From the NCBI GenBank assembly GCA_018268255.1, contig JAFDWX010000001.1:496001-560000 (forward strand): a stretch of 64,000 bases of DNA. The letters run 5' to 3'. Positions 25,599-34,577 of the stretch are shown in pieces (within the stretch, counting starts at the first letter, position 1; the number at the start of each line of letters is the position of its first letter). Origin of the DNA: Armatimonadota bacterium. Its GTDB lineage: Bacteria; Armatimonadota; Fimbriimonadia; Fimbriimonadales; Fimbriimonadaceae. The notes under the pieces were generated by a model. The model did no database searches and was not told the origin of the DNA. It saw only the letters and a list, made by a program, of their open reading frames with translations. The position numbers and the translations under genes were made by a program.

Positions 25599-25627
25599 GA
25601 TCCGGCTCTCACTGGAAGAGCCGGATC
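25599..25627 (-). terminator. Perfect 11-bp hairpin between cyclophilin gene and downstream membrane-protein gene
   Basis: GATCCGGCTCT (25599-25609) pairs exactly with 25617-25627 around a 7-base loop. It follows the cyclophilin stop by 17 bases and precedes the next start by 10. No T-run follows on the minus strand, so it is either a U-less terminator, an RNA-stabilising 3' end or an attenuator of the downstream gene. Confidence 0.55.
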
Positions 25628-25644
25628 AAAACGACTTACAGAAC

Positions 25645-26199
25645 TTAGACAGGGAAGGTTGCGATCGTTGCTGATTCAATAATCGCAGGGTTGTCTTCCA
25701 GGGGGTTGTCCCTACCATCGCGAGGCAGATTGACGATGGTCTCGACGACGTCCATGCCCTCGATGACCTGCCCGTAAACAGAGTACTGGCGATCGAGGTG
25801 CGGCGAGGTCTTGTGCATCAAAAAGAACTGTGAACCGGCGCTGTTGGGGTCGCTGGTTCGGGCCGCGCTCAAAATGCCCGGTGTGTGCTTGATATCGTTG
25901 AATTCGGCCGGGAGTTGGTATCCAGGTCCACCCGTACCGTGCATTTCGCGCGGCTTGGTCTTGGTGTTCGGGTCTCCGCCTTGAATCATGAATCCAGGGA
26001 TGACTCGATGGAATCGTATGCCGTCGTAAAAGCCCTCGCGCGTGAGCTTTTTAAACGCTTCGACGTGCTTTGGAGCAACCTCCGGGAAAAACTTCAGCAC
26101 GATTCGGCCGTGATTGGTTTGCAGTACGGCAACCTCGTCGCCAACGTTGGGTACGACCGCTCCGGGAGCGGCTGTTGCAGATAGAGCCTGTTCAGACAT
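25645..26199 (-). CDS. Cyclophilin-type peptidyl-prolyl cis-trans isomerase
   Basis: A 184-residue cyclophilin without signal peptide, so cytoplasmic. The catalytic-site motifs are FHRVIPGFMIQGGDP (Arg of FHR), GPGYQLPAEF, SAGSQFFLMHK and LDRQYSVYGQVIEGMDVV. It speeds prolyl isomerisation during folding. The start lies 14 bases after the stop of the Ycf46-like ATPase on the same strand, so the two are probably one operon. The 16-residue N-terminal extension before the core is low complexity. Confidence 0.94.
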   Translation of the reverse strand: MSEQALSATAAPGAVVPNVGDEVAVLQTNHGRIVLKFFPEVAPKHVEAFKKLTREGFYDGIRFHRVIPGFMIQGGDPNTKTKPREMHGTGGPGYQLPAEFNDIKHTPGILSAARTSDPNSAGSQFFLMHKTSPHLDRQYSVYGQVIEGMDVVETIVNLPRDGRDNPLEDNPAIIESATIATFPV

Positions 26200-26213
26200 G
26201 CTCTGGTGATACC

Positions 26214-27770
26214 CTAGGGAGCAACCGCCGGATTGAGTTCACCCGTTCGGGTGGCACTGGGTCTTGCCCGCAAACTCGCCCACCGGCGCAACTCCAGAAT
26301 TTCCTCAGACATCATGACGCTCAAAGGTACTTGTGCCTTGGCCTCTTGCAGAATGTCCTCCTGTTGCAGATCGCGCTTTTGGTCGAAAGCCAGATAAAGC
26401 GCTCCAACCACAACTTGCTCTATTTCTGCGCCGGAAAAGCCCTTGGTTGCATCGGCGAGTGCGCCGATGTTGAAGTTTTTGGGGTCTCGCTTCCTCTTGT
26501 TCAAGTGAATCGTAAAGATCTCTTCGCGTTCCTGTTTTTCGGGGAGATCGATGAAGAAAATCTCGTCGAAGCGACCCTTTCGCAGGAGTTCCGGAGGCAG
26601 TTTGGAAACGTCGTTGGCCGTCGCAATCAGGAATACGGGCTTGGTTTTCTCCTGCATCCAGGTGATGAACGTCGCGAATACGCGAGCCGTGGTTCCGCTG
26701 TCCCCTGCGCCGCTCCCAGCCACTCCAGCAAAACCCTTTTCCAGCTCGTCCGCCCATAGGCAGCACGGAGCGACGGATTCCGCAATGCGAATCGCCTTTC
26801 TAATGTTCTCCTCGCTTTGCCCGACCAGGCTCCCAAAAATTCGACCCACGTCCAGTTTGAGCAGCGGCAGGCTCCAGCTTGAAGCGATCGATTTGGCGAC
26901 GAGGGACTTACCGCAGCCTTGCACACCCAACATCAGCACACCTTTGGGTGCCGGAATTCCAAAATCTTTCGCGCGTTCGGTAAAAGCTTCGCGACGTCTC
27001 TTGAGCCAGTCTTTGAGGAGGTCGTGTCCGCCCACGTCGGAGAAAGTCTGCTCCGCGGGATAGAACTCCAGCAAGCCTGATTTCCGGACGATCTGCTTCT
27101 TCTCTTCCAATACCGTCTCGACAACGATCTTCCGTTTCTCCACGATCGAACGGGCAAATGCGCTTTCGATTTCTTCTTCGGTAAGACCCTGGGCGGATTT
27201 GATAATCAGCTCTCGATCCGCGTCCGCCACGGAACAGTCGATCTTTTCGTTGTCCTTGACCGCGTCGAGAACCCCGTCTAGCTGCTTTTCGATCTCCTTT
27301 GGACCCGGTAGCGGGTACTCGAGCACGGTCACATCCTTTTCGAGTTCTGTCGGAAGGGTAAGCGTGGGAGAAACCAGTACAAGCGTCTGGGCCTTGCCTC
27401 GGAGCTTCTCGGCGAGATCGCGCAACAGACGGACCACCCGTGAGTCCCGCAGATAGGGGTGGAAGTCTTTGATGAGAAAGATGGTCTGCTCCGGAGCCTC
27501 GTGGATCTGAGCGAGCACTTCGAGTTCCGATGGCAGTTTGGCAGCATCTGGTCGAGGTGACGCCAAGGCTGGGCGCATCCCCTGAGTCACCGACCACGTG
27601 TAGAGCTTTCGGTTGAGTTTCGTCGCGATCTCAGTCAAGCTGGCTTCAACCCGAGTCTCCTCCCAGGTCGTGACGTAGATCACAGAGAACTTCGCTCGGA
27701 TCAAGATTTCGATTTCGTGGGCAGCATCAAAAATAGACACGGGTTTGGCTTGTTGTACCTCTGTGGGCAA
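26214..27770 (-). CDS. Ycf46-like AAA ATPase
   Basis: A 518-residue protein of the Ycf46 group known from cyanobacteria and red-algal plastids. The N-terminal domain (1-240) has a P-loop-like core without a Walker A. The AAA domain has Walker A GVQGCGKS (282-289), Walker B CCLWADELEK and RKGRFDEIFFIDLP with the arginine-finger region. FSGAEIEQVV marks the lid helix. Family work links Ycf46 to low-CO2 responses in cyanobacteria; the role here is unknown. The start is TTG 27770, the only sensible initiator before the conserved region, with a 7-bp inverted repeat just upstream. It is probably co-transcribed with the cyclophilin gene. Confidence 0.88.
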   Translation of the reverse strand: MPTEVQQAKPVSIFDAAHEIEILIRAKFSVIYVTTWEETRVEASLTEIATKLNRKLYTWSVTQGMRPALASPRPDAAKLPSELEVLAQIHEAPEQTIFLIKDFHPYLRDSRVVRLLRDLAEKLRGKAQTLVLVSPTLTLPTELEKDVTVLEYPLPGPKEIEKQLDGVLDAVKDNEKIDCSVADADRELIIKSAQGLTEEEIESAFARSIVEKRKIVVETVLEEKKQIVRKSGLLEFYPAEQTFSDVGGHDLLKDWLKRRREAFTERAKDFGIPAPKGVLMLGVQGCGKSLVAKSIASSWSLPLLKLDVGRIFGSLVGQSEENIRKAIRIAESVAPCCLWADELEKGFAGVAGSGAGDSGTTARVFATFITWMQEKTKPVFLIATANDVSKLPPELLRKGRFDEIFFIDLPEKQEREEIFTIHLNKRKRDPKNFNIGALADATKGFSGAEIEQVVVGALYLAFDQKRDLQQEDILQEAKAQVPLSVMMSEEILELRRWASLRARPSATRTGELNPAVAP

Positions 27771-27775
27771 CTACG

Positions 27776-27793
27776 GCGACGAGCGGTCGTCGC
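27776..27793. promoter_or_regulatory. 7-bp inverted repeat upstream of the Ycf46-like gene
   Basis: GCGACGA (27776-27782) and TCGTCGC (27787-27793) flank a 4-base loop, six bases upstream of the TTG start. It could be an operator in the divergent region shared with the sulfurtransferase gene, or a leader hairpin. Confidence 0.35.
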
Positions 27794-27876
27794 GTTGCAG
27801 TAGGCGCAGGTCCATTTCCTTGCCCTAACTGTCGTATTTGTCGATTAGGGAGGGGTTCATCTACGTAGTATCGTGC

Positions 27877-28746
27877 ATGGCATCGATGATCATTGAGCAG
27901 AGAGGCTATGCGCCGACCCACAACCTAGTATCGACCGAGTGGGTCGAGGACCATTTGGAGGATTCGAACCTTCGAATCATCGAATCCAACGAGGACCCGT
28001 TACTTTACGTGTCTGGGCATATTCCGGGAGCGGTGGAGGTGGATTGGACGCGCGACCTCAACGACCCGCTGCGTCGTGATTACGTGGATTCCGCGGGCTT
28101 CCAGGCACTCTGTGAGCGGATCGGCATCACCCCCGATACCACGCTCGTTTTCTACGGCGACAAGTCGAATTGGTGGGCCGCCTACGCATTGTGGGTGTTT
28201 TCTCTTTTTGGTCATCGAAAGTGCTTGCTGATGGACGGAGGGCGGTTGAAATGGGAATCGGAAGGACGGCCGACTTCGCGCGAATCGGCCACTGTTGCGC
28301 CGACCCAATATCCGCGTTCCGAACGGGATGACTCCGCGATCCGCGCGTTTCGATCCCAAGTTCTCGACCACGTCGCCAGGTCTGGGAAGTTGATCGACGT
28401 CCGGTCACCTCAGGAGTTCTCGGGTGAGCGTCTCCACATGGCTGATTACCCAAACGAAGGAGCATTGCGGGGCGGTCACATTCCCCACGCCAAAAACATC
28501 CCGTGGGCACGAGCTGTGAACCCCAACACGGGTGAATTCAGGAGTGCCGAAGAACTTCGGGCTCTTTACGAAGAGGAGGCAGGACTCGCGTCGACGGACG
28601 ATGTGATTGTCTATTGCCGAATCGGAGAAAGGTCTGCTCACACATGGTTTGCGCTCAAGCACTTGCTCGGTTACCAGAACGTGCGAAACTATGACGGAAG
28701 TTGGACTGAATGGGGCAATTCAGTGGGGCTTCCCATCGAGCGATGA
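27877..28746 (+). CDS. Thiosulfate/3-mercaptopyruvate sulfurtransferase (two rhodanese domains)
   Basis: A 289-residue tandem rhodanese. The first domain is the inactive one ([13 protein letters not shown]). The second ends in the active loop CRIGERS, with Cys247 as sulfur carrier. The loop charge pattern (CRxGxR) is the thiosulfate type, as in mycobacterial CysA, rather than CG[S/A]GVT of mercaptopyruvate enzymes. A TAGTAT box ends five bases before ATG 27877, hinting at a leaderless start; TTG 27838 is an alternative with a distant GGGAGGGG. The stop overlaps the SufE start (ATGA), so the sulfur it carries is probably handed to SufE. Confidence 0.87.
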   Translation: MASMIIEQRGYAPTHNLVSTEWVEDHLEDSNLRIIESNEDPLLYVSGHIPGAVEVDWTRDLNDPLRRDYVDSAGFQALCERIGITPDTTLVFYGDKSNWWAAYALWVFSLFGHRKCLLMDGGRLKWESEGRPTSRESATVAPTQYPRSERDDSAIRAFRSQVLDHVARSGKLIDVRSPQEFSGERLHMADYPNEGALRGGHIPHAKNIPWARAVNPNTGEFRSAEELRALYEEEAGLASTDDVIVYCRIGERSAHTWFALKHLLGYQNVRNYDGSWTEWGNSVGLPIER

Positions 28747-29186
28747 ACTTTTATCCGGCAAAACTGCAGAGCATTCTCGACGATCTTGCGATGTTTCCAG
28801 ATCGGGTCGAGAGAATTCAGGTTCTGATTTCAATCGCCGATCGGTTCAAGAACCCAACTGAAGGCGAGCATCCAAAGCCCTACCCTGACGACCATAAAGT
28901 GCCCGCCTGCGAGTCCGAAGCCTTTGTCTGGGTTTCTTTGGATGACGAAAGGAAGCTGAAACTCGAGGTAGCTGTTCTGAATCCGCAAGGGATGAGCGCC
29001 ATGGCGATGGCGATGATTCTGAAGGACAGCTTGGATGGCGAGTCCCCTGAAACCGCCGCACATGTGAGCGAAGACGTGATTTATGACATCTTCGGCAAAG
29101 AACTGTCCATGGGCAAGAGCATGGGGCTTATGGGAATGGTGAGGCTCGTCAAACACTTCGCACGCGACCTCGCGGGTACAAAATAA
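28743..29186 (+). CDS. SufE-family sulfur acceptor
   Basis: A 147-residue SufE-like protein. The reactive Cys lies in [11 protein letters not shown] (Cys56), matching the sulfur-accepting loop of SufE. SufE normally takes persulfide from SufS for Fe-S assembly. No sufS or sufBCD is nearby; instead the gene is translationally coupled (ATGA) to a sulfurtransferase, the same pairing seen in actinobacteria. I infer a rhodanese-to-SufE sulfur relay. The end is two bases from the next ATG. Confidence 0.88.
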   Translation: MNFYPAKLQSILDDLAMFPDRVERIQVLISIADRFKNPTEGEHPKPYPDDHKVPACESEAFVWVSLDDERKLKLEVAVLNPQGMSAMAMAMILKDSLDGESPETAAHVSEDVIYDIFGKELSMGKSMGLMGMVRLVKHFARDLAGTK

Positions 29187-29188
29187 GG

Positions 29189-31015
29189 ATGCGGTCCTTG
29201 TTCCTATGTGCCCTGGTGGGTGTAAGCGGAGTTGCCACTTCCCAGGCAGATCCCAATGTGCGACCTCGGGAGGGCCGATACGATCTCGAGGCACCACTTC
29301 CCGCTCTGCCATCGGTGGTTTTGGATGTCGATGGGGACCGAGTAGGTATCGCCCAACAAACGGCTCGGGCAAAGAATTTGCAGGCTCGAATTCTGTGGAT
29401 CGACGCGACCGCCAACCTGGACCGAACCAACTCCGCAGAGAAGATCACCGCTCTGGTGCAAAAGATCAAATCAGTCGGGTTCAACACCATCGTCATGGAT
29501 GTGAAGCCGATCGTTGGTTACACCATCTATCCCAGCAAGCTTACGGAAAAACTCCCGCGGTGGAAGGGGCAAACCATGCCTCTGAGCTTCGATCCGCTCA
29601 AGGCCATGGCGGCAACGTGCAAGCGGGAAGGTATTCCGCTGTTTGTGAGCATGAACGCCTTTAGCGAGGGCCACCGTATGGCCAAGCAGGCGGAAGGGCC
29701 GAATAATCAGTTTTTCAAGCCAGGGCCAGGATTCGAAAAGCCAGATCAACAGACCGTTTTGTATGAACCCATCCCGACTCTCGCCTCTCCGTACGGACAA
29801 AAATTCCCGCTGAATGAGACCGTTAACACGTTGTCCAAAGATGGCAAGACAGTATCGGTTTTCACCCAAAATCCGAAGACTCCACCGACCGGAAGCTATG
29901 GCGTCGTAGTTTCTGCGGGCGGGGAAATCCTCATGGACGTGGAGCCGGGTCGCTGGAACATTCCCGGAATTCCCATGGGCGGCGCGGTCTATTTGGGAAC
30001 TGGCGAAGCGGGTCAGTTTCTCAAGGAGCTCTATCGCGTCACCCGGCGCACTAAAATTGAAGCAACCCCGCGGTTTGTGCCAATCAGCGAACGGCTTGAG
30101 CAGCAGATTCCTTTGATGATGAATCCAAACCACCCGGAGGTGGTCAAACGCTCGCTGGCCTTTATTGACGAGGTGGCTCGCAATTACGACATCAACGGCG
30201 TGATTTTCGACGATCGTTTGCGCTATGGCAACATCAACGCCGATTTCAGCGAAGTTACAAGAGCCAAGTTTGATCAATTCGTCGGACAGAAGCTGAATTG
30301 GCCCAACGACGTCTTCGAGTTCACGTTCAACGCAGACATGACCAAGGGTATCAAGGCTGGGCGATTCTATGACACGTGGTTTGCCTGGCGGGCTCAGGTG
30401 ATTCGGGATTGGGTCATTCAGGCGGAGCAAACGCTCCACAACGCTCGTCCAGAAGCCCAGCTTGGGATTTATGCAGGTTCGTGGTACGGCGAATATGTTC
30501 GCTACGGGTCCAACTACGCCTCCCAGCAGTTGTTTGCCGGGTTTTCCTTCCTGAACGACAATTATCGAAAGACCGGGTTCGCGCCGCATATCGACTTCTT
30601 GATCACCGGCTGCTACTATCCCATTGCCACGATGGACGAAGCGCTTCGTCGAAACCTGCCTGCGGGCCGGACGGTGGAATCCGCGGGTCAGCTTTCCAAC
30701 CGAGTGGTTCGCGACCAAACCTGGGCATACGCGGGAATCTCTCTGGATAACTTCAAGAATCGGCCCCGTGCGTTGATGGATGCACTCCAAGCTGCAACCG
30801 GGTCAACGCAAGGCGTGATGGTCTTCGATCTATCGCATGACATTCAAGACTTCTGGGACATCTTTGCCCGAGCGTTCAAATTTCCTGCAAAAGCTCCCCA
30901 TATGGTCCCCGGCTTGCTGGCCGAGGTTCGGACCAAGCGCGCATTGCGAGATCAGCAAGGGGTGCAAGATCCACCACTGGTAATCCGTGAAGGTGCCGCT
31001 GGAACGGGCCTCTAG
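29189..31015 (+). CDS. Exported GHL10/DUF187-family glycosidase-like protein
   Basis: A 608-residue protein with signal peptide MRSLFLCALVGVSGVATSQA. A TIM-barrel region begins near residue 65 (ARILWIDATANLDR, VGFNTIVMDVKPIVGYTIYPS). It continues through YDINGVIFDDRLRYGNIN, FYDTWFAWRAQVIRDWV and LGIYAGSWYGEY, the pattern of family-10-like glycosyl hydrolases. Acidic residues in DDRLRY are candidates for catalysis. No dockerin or PEP-CTERM tail is present, unlike other exported proteins here. It starts two bases after sufE, so it may share that transcript even though the functions seem unrelated. Confidence 0.82.
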   Translation: MRSLFLCALVGVSGVATSQADPNVRPREGRYDLEAPLPALPSVVLDVDGDRVGIAQQTARAKNLQARILWIDATANLDRTNSAEKITALVQKIKSVGFNTIVMDVKPIVGYTIYPSKLTEKLPRWKGQTMPLSFDPLKAMAATCKREGIPLFVSMNAFSEGHRMAKQAEGPNNQFFKPGPGFEKPDQQTVLYEPIPTLASPYGQKFPLNETVNTLSKDGKTVSVFTQNPKTPPTGSYGVVVSAGGEILMDVEPGRWNIPGIPMGGAVYLGTGEAGQFLKELYRVTRRTKIEATPRFVPISERLEQQIPLMMNPNHPEVVKRSLAFIDEVARNYDINGVIFDDRLRYGNINADFSEVTRAKFDQFVGQKLNWPNDVFEFTFNADMTKGIKAGRFYDTWFAWRAQVIRDWVIQAEQTLHNARPEAQLGIYAGSWYGEYVRYGSNYASQQLFAGFSFLNDNYRKTGFAPHIDFLITGCYYPIATMDEALRRNLPAGRTVESAGQLSNRVVRDQTWAYAGISLDNFKNRPRALMDALQAATGSTQGVMVFDLSHDIQDFWDIFARAFKFPAKAPHMVPGLLAEVRTKRALRDQQGVQDPPLVIREGAAGTGL

Positions 31016-31064
31016 GTTCGATTGGGGGGGATTGGTCGTACCAAAAGGTAGACTATAGGTTCGT

Positions 31065-32156
31065 TTGGCCACCCCTATGACCGTGCTTTCTTCCGAACTT
31101 CCGGCTCTTGCCGGGTTGAACTCACAGGAGCTGAGCACATTAATGGTGGAACTCGGCGAAAAGAAGATGCGCGGTCGCCAGATCGCCAACCACCTGTACA
31201 AACGGTTTGAGAACTCGTTCAACTCGATGGACGACCTTCCGCAGGCGTTCAGAACTCTTTTGGAATCTCAATATCGGGTGTCCCCGTTGCACGTCGCTCG
31301 CCACCTGAAATCCCGCGACGGTGTGGAGAAACTCCTGGTTCACGGCGGGGATGAACAAGTATTTGAGTGCGTTCTCCTGCCCTACTCGGATCGGGTGAGT
31401 TGTTGCCTGAGCACGCAGGTGGGCTGCCCTATGGGATGCACGTTCTGTGCAACGGGCTTGGGCGGATTTGATCGCAATCTGAGCGTCGGCGAAATCATCG
31501 GGCAGTATTTGCTCCTCTCTGCGCTTTCCATTCGACCGATCAGCCATGTGGTGTTCATGGGCATGGGCGAGCCGCTTCTGAATTTCGGAAACCTGCTCAA
31601 GGCCATCCAGCTTCTCCATGATGAGGTCGGCATATCGCATCGCCGAATCACGGTGTCCACCGTGGGAATTGCTCCCCAGATCCGAGAACTAGCCAAGCTG
31701 AAGCTTCCGATCCACCTCGCGCTTTCGCTCCACTCGCCCTTCGACGATATTCGCAGCCGCCTCATGCCGGTCAACAAGAAATGGTCGGTCGCGGAAATCA
31801 TGGGTGAGATGCGCAACTACCAGCGGGCGACGGGCCGGAAAATTACGATCGAGTATCTGCTGATTGCGGGAGTCAACGATTCCAAAGAGCAGGCGTTGGA
31901 GCTTGCACGATTGGTGCAGGGAGTGCCCAGCGTGATCAATCTCATCCCGTGGAATTGGGTGGATACTGGGAATGGGTTCGCACGTCCTACACGGGAACAG
32001 GTGCGCGCATTTCGTCAAATCTTGGAATCTCGCGGCGCAAACGTGACGGAACGCACGGAGCGGGGCCATGACATTGCAGCTGCGTGCGGGCAGTTGGCCG
32101 GCCAACACCAAGGGAAGTTTGCAAAGCGCGGCACCCCGTTGCAGGTGACGACTTGA
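31065..32156 (+). CDS. rlmN: Dual-specificity RNA methyltransferase RlmN
   Basis: A 363-residue radical-SAM enzyme methylating C2 of A2503 in 23S rRNA and A37 of some tRNAs. The cluster motif CPMGCTFC gives Cys121, Cys125 and Cys128. The C-terminal RGHDIAAACGQL contains the Cys that is methylated in catalysis. TTG 31065 has AGG five bases upstream; ATG 31077 is an alternative. The stop TGA overlaps the TTG of the LptC-like gene, so rlmN heads the lpt run at least in translation. Confidence 0.96.
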   Translation: MATPMTVLSSELPALAGLNSQELSTLMVELGEKKMRGRQIANHLYKRFENSFNSMDDLPQAFRTLLESQYRVSPLHVARHLKSRDGVEKLLVHGGDEQVFECVLLPYSDRVSCCLSTQVGCPMGCTFCATGLGGFDRNLSVGEIIGQYLLLSALSIRPISHVVFMGMGEPLLNFGNLLKAIQLLHDEVGISHRRITVSTVGIAPQIRELAKLKLPIHLALSLHSPFDDIRSRLMPVNKKWSVAEIMGEMRNYQRATGRKITIEYLLIAGVNDSKEQALELARLVQGVPSVINLIPWNWVDTGNGFARPTREQVRAFRQILESRGANVTERTERGHDIAAACGQLAGQHQGKFAKRGTPLQVTT

Positions 32157-32710
32157 AATCGGGTCTGATTGTGGGATGTGCCCTGCTCACCATCGGATGC
32201 GGTTCAGGCCCATCCGGGCAAAAAGCGGAGACTTCAACCAGCGCTAAGCCCAACGCTCCCCAAGAGCCCGAACGGGCGGTCGCAAGTGGAAAAGTCGAGA
32301 TGGTCCAGCGCGACGAGCAACGAGAACCCCAGTGGGCGGTCAAGGCCCAGTCCGCAGAACTAAATTTCGACAGCGAGAAAAAAGCAAGCGGGAACCTCCA
32401 AGGCGTATCAGGTGATTTGTACGACAAGGGAAAAGTCGTGAGCACATTCAAATCCAATGCGGGAGATGTTGACCAAAAACAAAGTGTTCTCAACTTGCGA
32501 GGGCAGGTCGTGGTCCAATCCAAAGAGCAGGATGCCGTCCTCACCGCCGACAGCGTCAAGTGGTTGGCAAAGCTCCGGCTCGTCAAAGCGGAGGGAGCTG
32601 TTCAAGTGATCGGCAAAGGCTACAAGATGGGTCCGTTTCCCGCTCTGCTCGCAACTCCCGATCTCAAAAAAGTGGGAACCCCAGATCGGTTTCCGGCGGT
32701 GACGCCTTGA
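32153..32710 (+). CDS. LptC-like lipoprotein of the lipopolysaccharide bridge
   Basis: A 185-residue lipoprotein starting at TTG 32153, which overlaps the rlmN stop (TTGA) with AGGTG at good spacing. The lipobox is LLTIGC. The mature part is mostly short beta strands with the repeating pattern of OstA/LptC folds (GNLQGVSGDLYDKGKVVSTFKSNAGD, VLTADSVKWLAK). LptC links the inner-membrane LptBFG transporter to LptA; a lipid anchor in place of a helix would be unusual but workable. The call leans on gene order (LptA-like, lptB and LptF/G follow). Confidence 0.7.
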   Translation: MKSGLIVGCALLTIGCGSGPSGQKAETSTSAKPNAPQEPERAVASGKVEMVQRDEQREPQWAVKAQSAELNFDSEKKASGNLQGVSGDLYDKGKVVSTFKSNAGDVDQKQSVLNLRGQVVVQSKEQDAVLTADSVKWLAKLRLVKAEGAVQVIGKGYKMGPFPALLATPDLKKVGTPDRFPAVTP

Positions 32711-33810
32711 AGAAATGGCTATCGGTGGCATCTCTGGTGATCGCGGGCGTGGCGATTGCCCAAATCCATTCGGTCCAGTTCCGCGACGATAACCAAACGA
32801 TGGTATTGGGCGACTTTACGTCGCTAATGCTCGAAGTCGTGGATGCCAATACTCGATCTTTCAAGGGCTCCGGCAATCCCGCAGTGGGCATCTTTAAGAA
32901 TCAAGGCTTGACAGTCAAAGCGAAGAACATATCAGGAATCGCTAAACAGACCAAGCCAGGCACTTACGAACTAAAATCGGGTGAATTGAGGGGTAACGTC
33001 GTTCTGGTGCTAGAGACCCCCAAGGGCGATAACTCAAGTTCGGAGAACACGACAACCCTCACGTGCCCCAAGGTGAGTCTTGTCTCAGGAGAAACGCGAT
33101 CCACCATCACGCTTTTGGGCTCCACCAGCATCGTACGGCAGTCCAACACCCTCAAGAACGGTATCCGCGAAGTTCAAAAGCTCACTTTGAACGGAAGCGG
33201 AGGCACTGTGCACATGGCTCCCATCGGATCGAACAACCGCAAGCCACTTCAAATCGCCAACCTTAGCGGACCCATTGCTTTCCGGCAGTCGGTTGACCGA
33301 TCCGGCAAGGGCGGGACCAGTAACACGGTGCTGACGGGAACTGCCGGATCCGTCGGATTCGAAGAGAGCCGACGCGAAATAACTGCAAAGGGAGGGCTCG
33401 CCATGGAAGGGCAAACCGTCGCCACCGATCAACCCACGGTGAGCTACACGCTCCGATCGAGTTCAGGTTCAGTCCAGCTATTCCCCGAAGGAACGGCGAC
33501 CGCGTTTCCGATTCTCGCTGCTGATCTCGATGGATCGGTTCAGTTGACCTACAAGACCAAGAAAAAGGCCAAGGATGGAACGATGCAGCCCGTCACCTTG
33601 ACTGGAACAGGAGCCAAGTTGGTCTATGACGACGCGTCTCGAATCATGCGCCTATCGGGCAATGTGGTTCTCAAGGGTAATGACACCGTTCTCGGCGGAA
33701 CTGTGACCGCTGATGAAGCCATTCTGGTTCTGGATGGCGACCATACGATCCTTCGCATCGAACTCAAAGGAAGCCCTGGCGCGAGCGAACTTCGGGAGGA
33801 GAAACCTTGA
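32707..33810 (+). CDS. LptA/OstA-like periplasmic lipopolysaccharide transport protein
   Basis: A 367-residue exported protein. It starts at TTG 32707, inside the LptC-like stop (TTGA), giving a signal peptide LKKWLSVASLVIAGVAIAQ. Many short strands in OstA style follow: TLTCPKVSLVSGETRSTI, LVYDDASRIMRLSGNVVL, TVTADEAILVLDG. It is about twice the size of E. coli LptA (185), so it may hold two OstA domains and span more of the periplasm. It should form the beta-jellyroll bridge carrying lipopolysaccharide to LptD, which is not in this window. Confidence 0.72.
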   Translation: MKKWLSVASLVIAGVAIAQIHSVQFRDDNQTMVLGDFTSLMLEVVDANTRSFKGSGNPAVGIFKNQGLTVKAKNISGIAKQTKPGTYELKSGELRGNVVLVLETPKGDNSSSENTTTLTCPKVSLVSGETRSTITLLGSTSIVRQSNTLKNGIREVQKLTLNGSGGTVHMAPIGSNNRKPLQIANLSGPIAFRQSVDRSGKGGTSNTVLTGTAGSVGFEESRREITAKGGLAMEGQTVATDQPTVSYTLRSSSGSVQLFPEGTATAFPILAADLDGSVQLTYKTKKKAKDGTMQPVTLTGTGAKLVYDDASRIMRLSGNVVLKGNDTVLGGTVTADEAILVLDGDHTILRIELKGSPGASELREEKP

Positions 33811-34577
33811 AGATCGTCGCAGAAAGCTTGGTCAAGGAGTACAAGAAGAGGCGCGTGGTCAATGGCGTCTCCATCGAAGTCTCACAAGGCGAAATTGTTG
33901 GACTCCTGGGACCGAACGGCGCTGGAAAGACCACGACCTTCTACATGGTGACGGGACTGGTCAAGCCCAACGGCGGCCGGGTGCTGTTCGATGACCAGGT
34001 GGTGACCAATCTGCCGATGTATCAGCGCGCGCGCGCTGGTGTGGGCTATCTCCCCCAAGAAACGAGCGTCTTTCGGCGGCTAAGCGTGGAAGACAACATC
34101 CGCTTGGTCATGGAAATGGTGGGAAAGTCGAAGAGTGAGATTCGGGCAAAGACCGATGAACTTTTCGAAGAATTGCATATCAAGGAGAAGATCCGGAAGG
34201 CCCAAGCCGGCGTGCTGAGTGGTGGCGAGCGGCGTCGCGTTGAAATAGCGCGCGCTATGGCGACCGAACCCAAGTTCATCTTGCTCGATGAGCCATTCAC
34301 CGGAATCGATCCGGTGACCATCGAAGAAATCCAAGCCATTATTCGTAAGCTGCGAGACCGTGGGATTGGGATTCTCATCACCGACCACAATGTTGGCGCG
34401 ACTCTCAAGATCACAGACCGAAACTACATCCTGATCGATGGCGAGATCCGGGCAGAGGGCAAGGCGCGGGACATTGTTGCCGACATGCATGTTCGGGAAC
34501 ACTATCTCGGCCAAGACTTCAACGATGAGGGATGGACCTCGGGACCGTACGAAGGCGAAGGGGACGATACCGATTGA
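33807..34577 (+). CDS. lptB: Lipopolysaccharide export ABC transporter ATPase LptB
   Basis: A 256-residue ABC ATPase. The Walker A is GPNGAGKTT (35-43), Q-loop YLPQE (Gln84), signature LSGGERRR, Walker B FILLDEPF and H-loop TDHNV. The LDEPFTGIDPVTIEEIQ stretch is diagnostic for LptB. The start TTG 33807 overlaps the previous stop (TTGA). It powers extraction of lipopolysaccharide from the inner membrane through the LptF/G permease encoded next. A short acidic C-terminal tail (YEGEGDD) is extra. Confidence 0.95.
   Translation: MKIVAESLVKEYKKRRVVNGVSIEVSQGEIVGLLGPNGAGKTTTFYMVTGLVKPNGGRVLFDDQVVTNLPMYQRARAGVGYLPQETSVFRRLSVEDNIRLVMEMVGKSKSEIRAKTDELFEELHIKEKIRKAQAGVLSGGERRRVEIARAMATEPKFILLDEPFTGIDPVTIEEIQAIIRKLRDRGIGILITDHNVGATLKITDRNYILIDGEIRAEGKARDIVADMHVREHYLGQDFNDEGWTSGPYEGEGDDTD

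Noticed and set aside
29471-30790. 439-codon minus-strand frame opposite the GHL10-like gene
   Set aside because: Antisense shadow with no recognisable motif or ribosome binding site. The plus strand has a signal peptide and barrel motifs.
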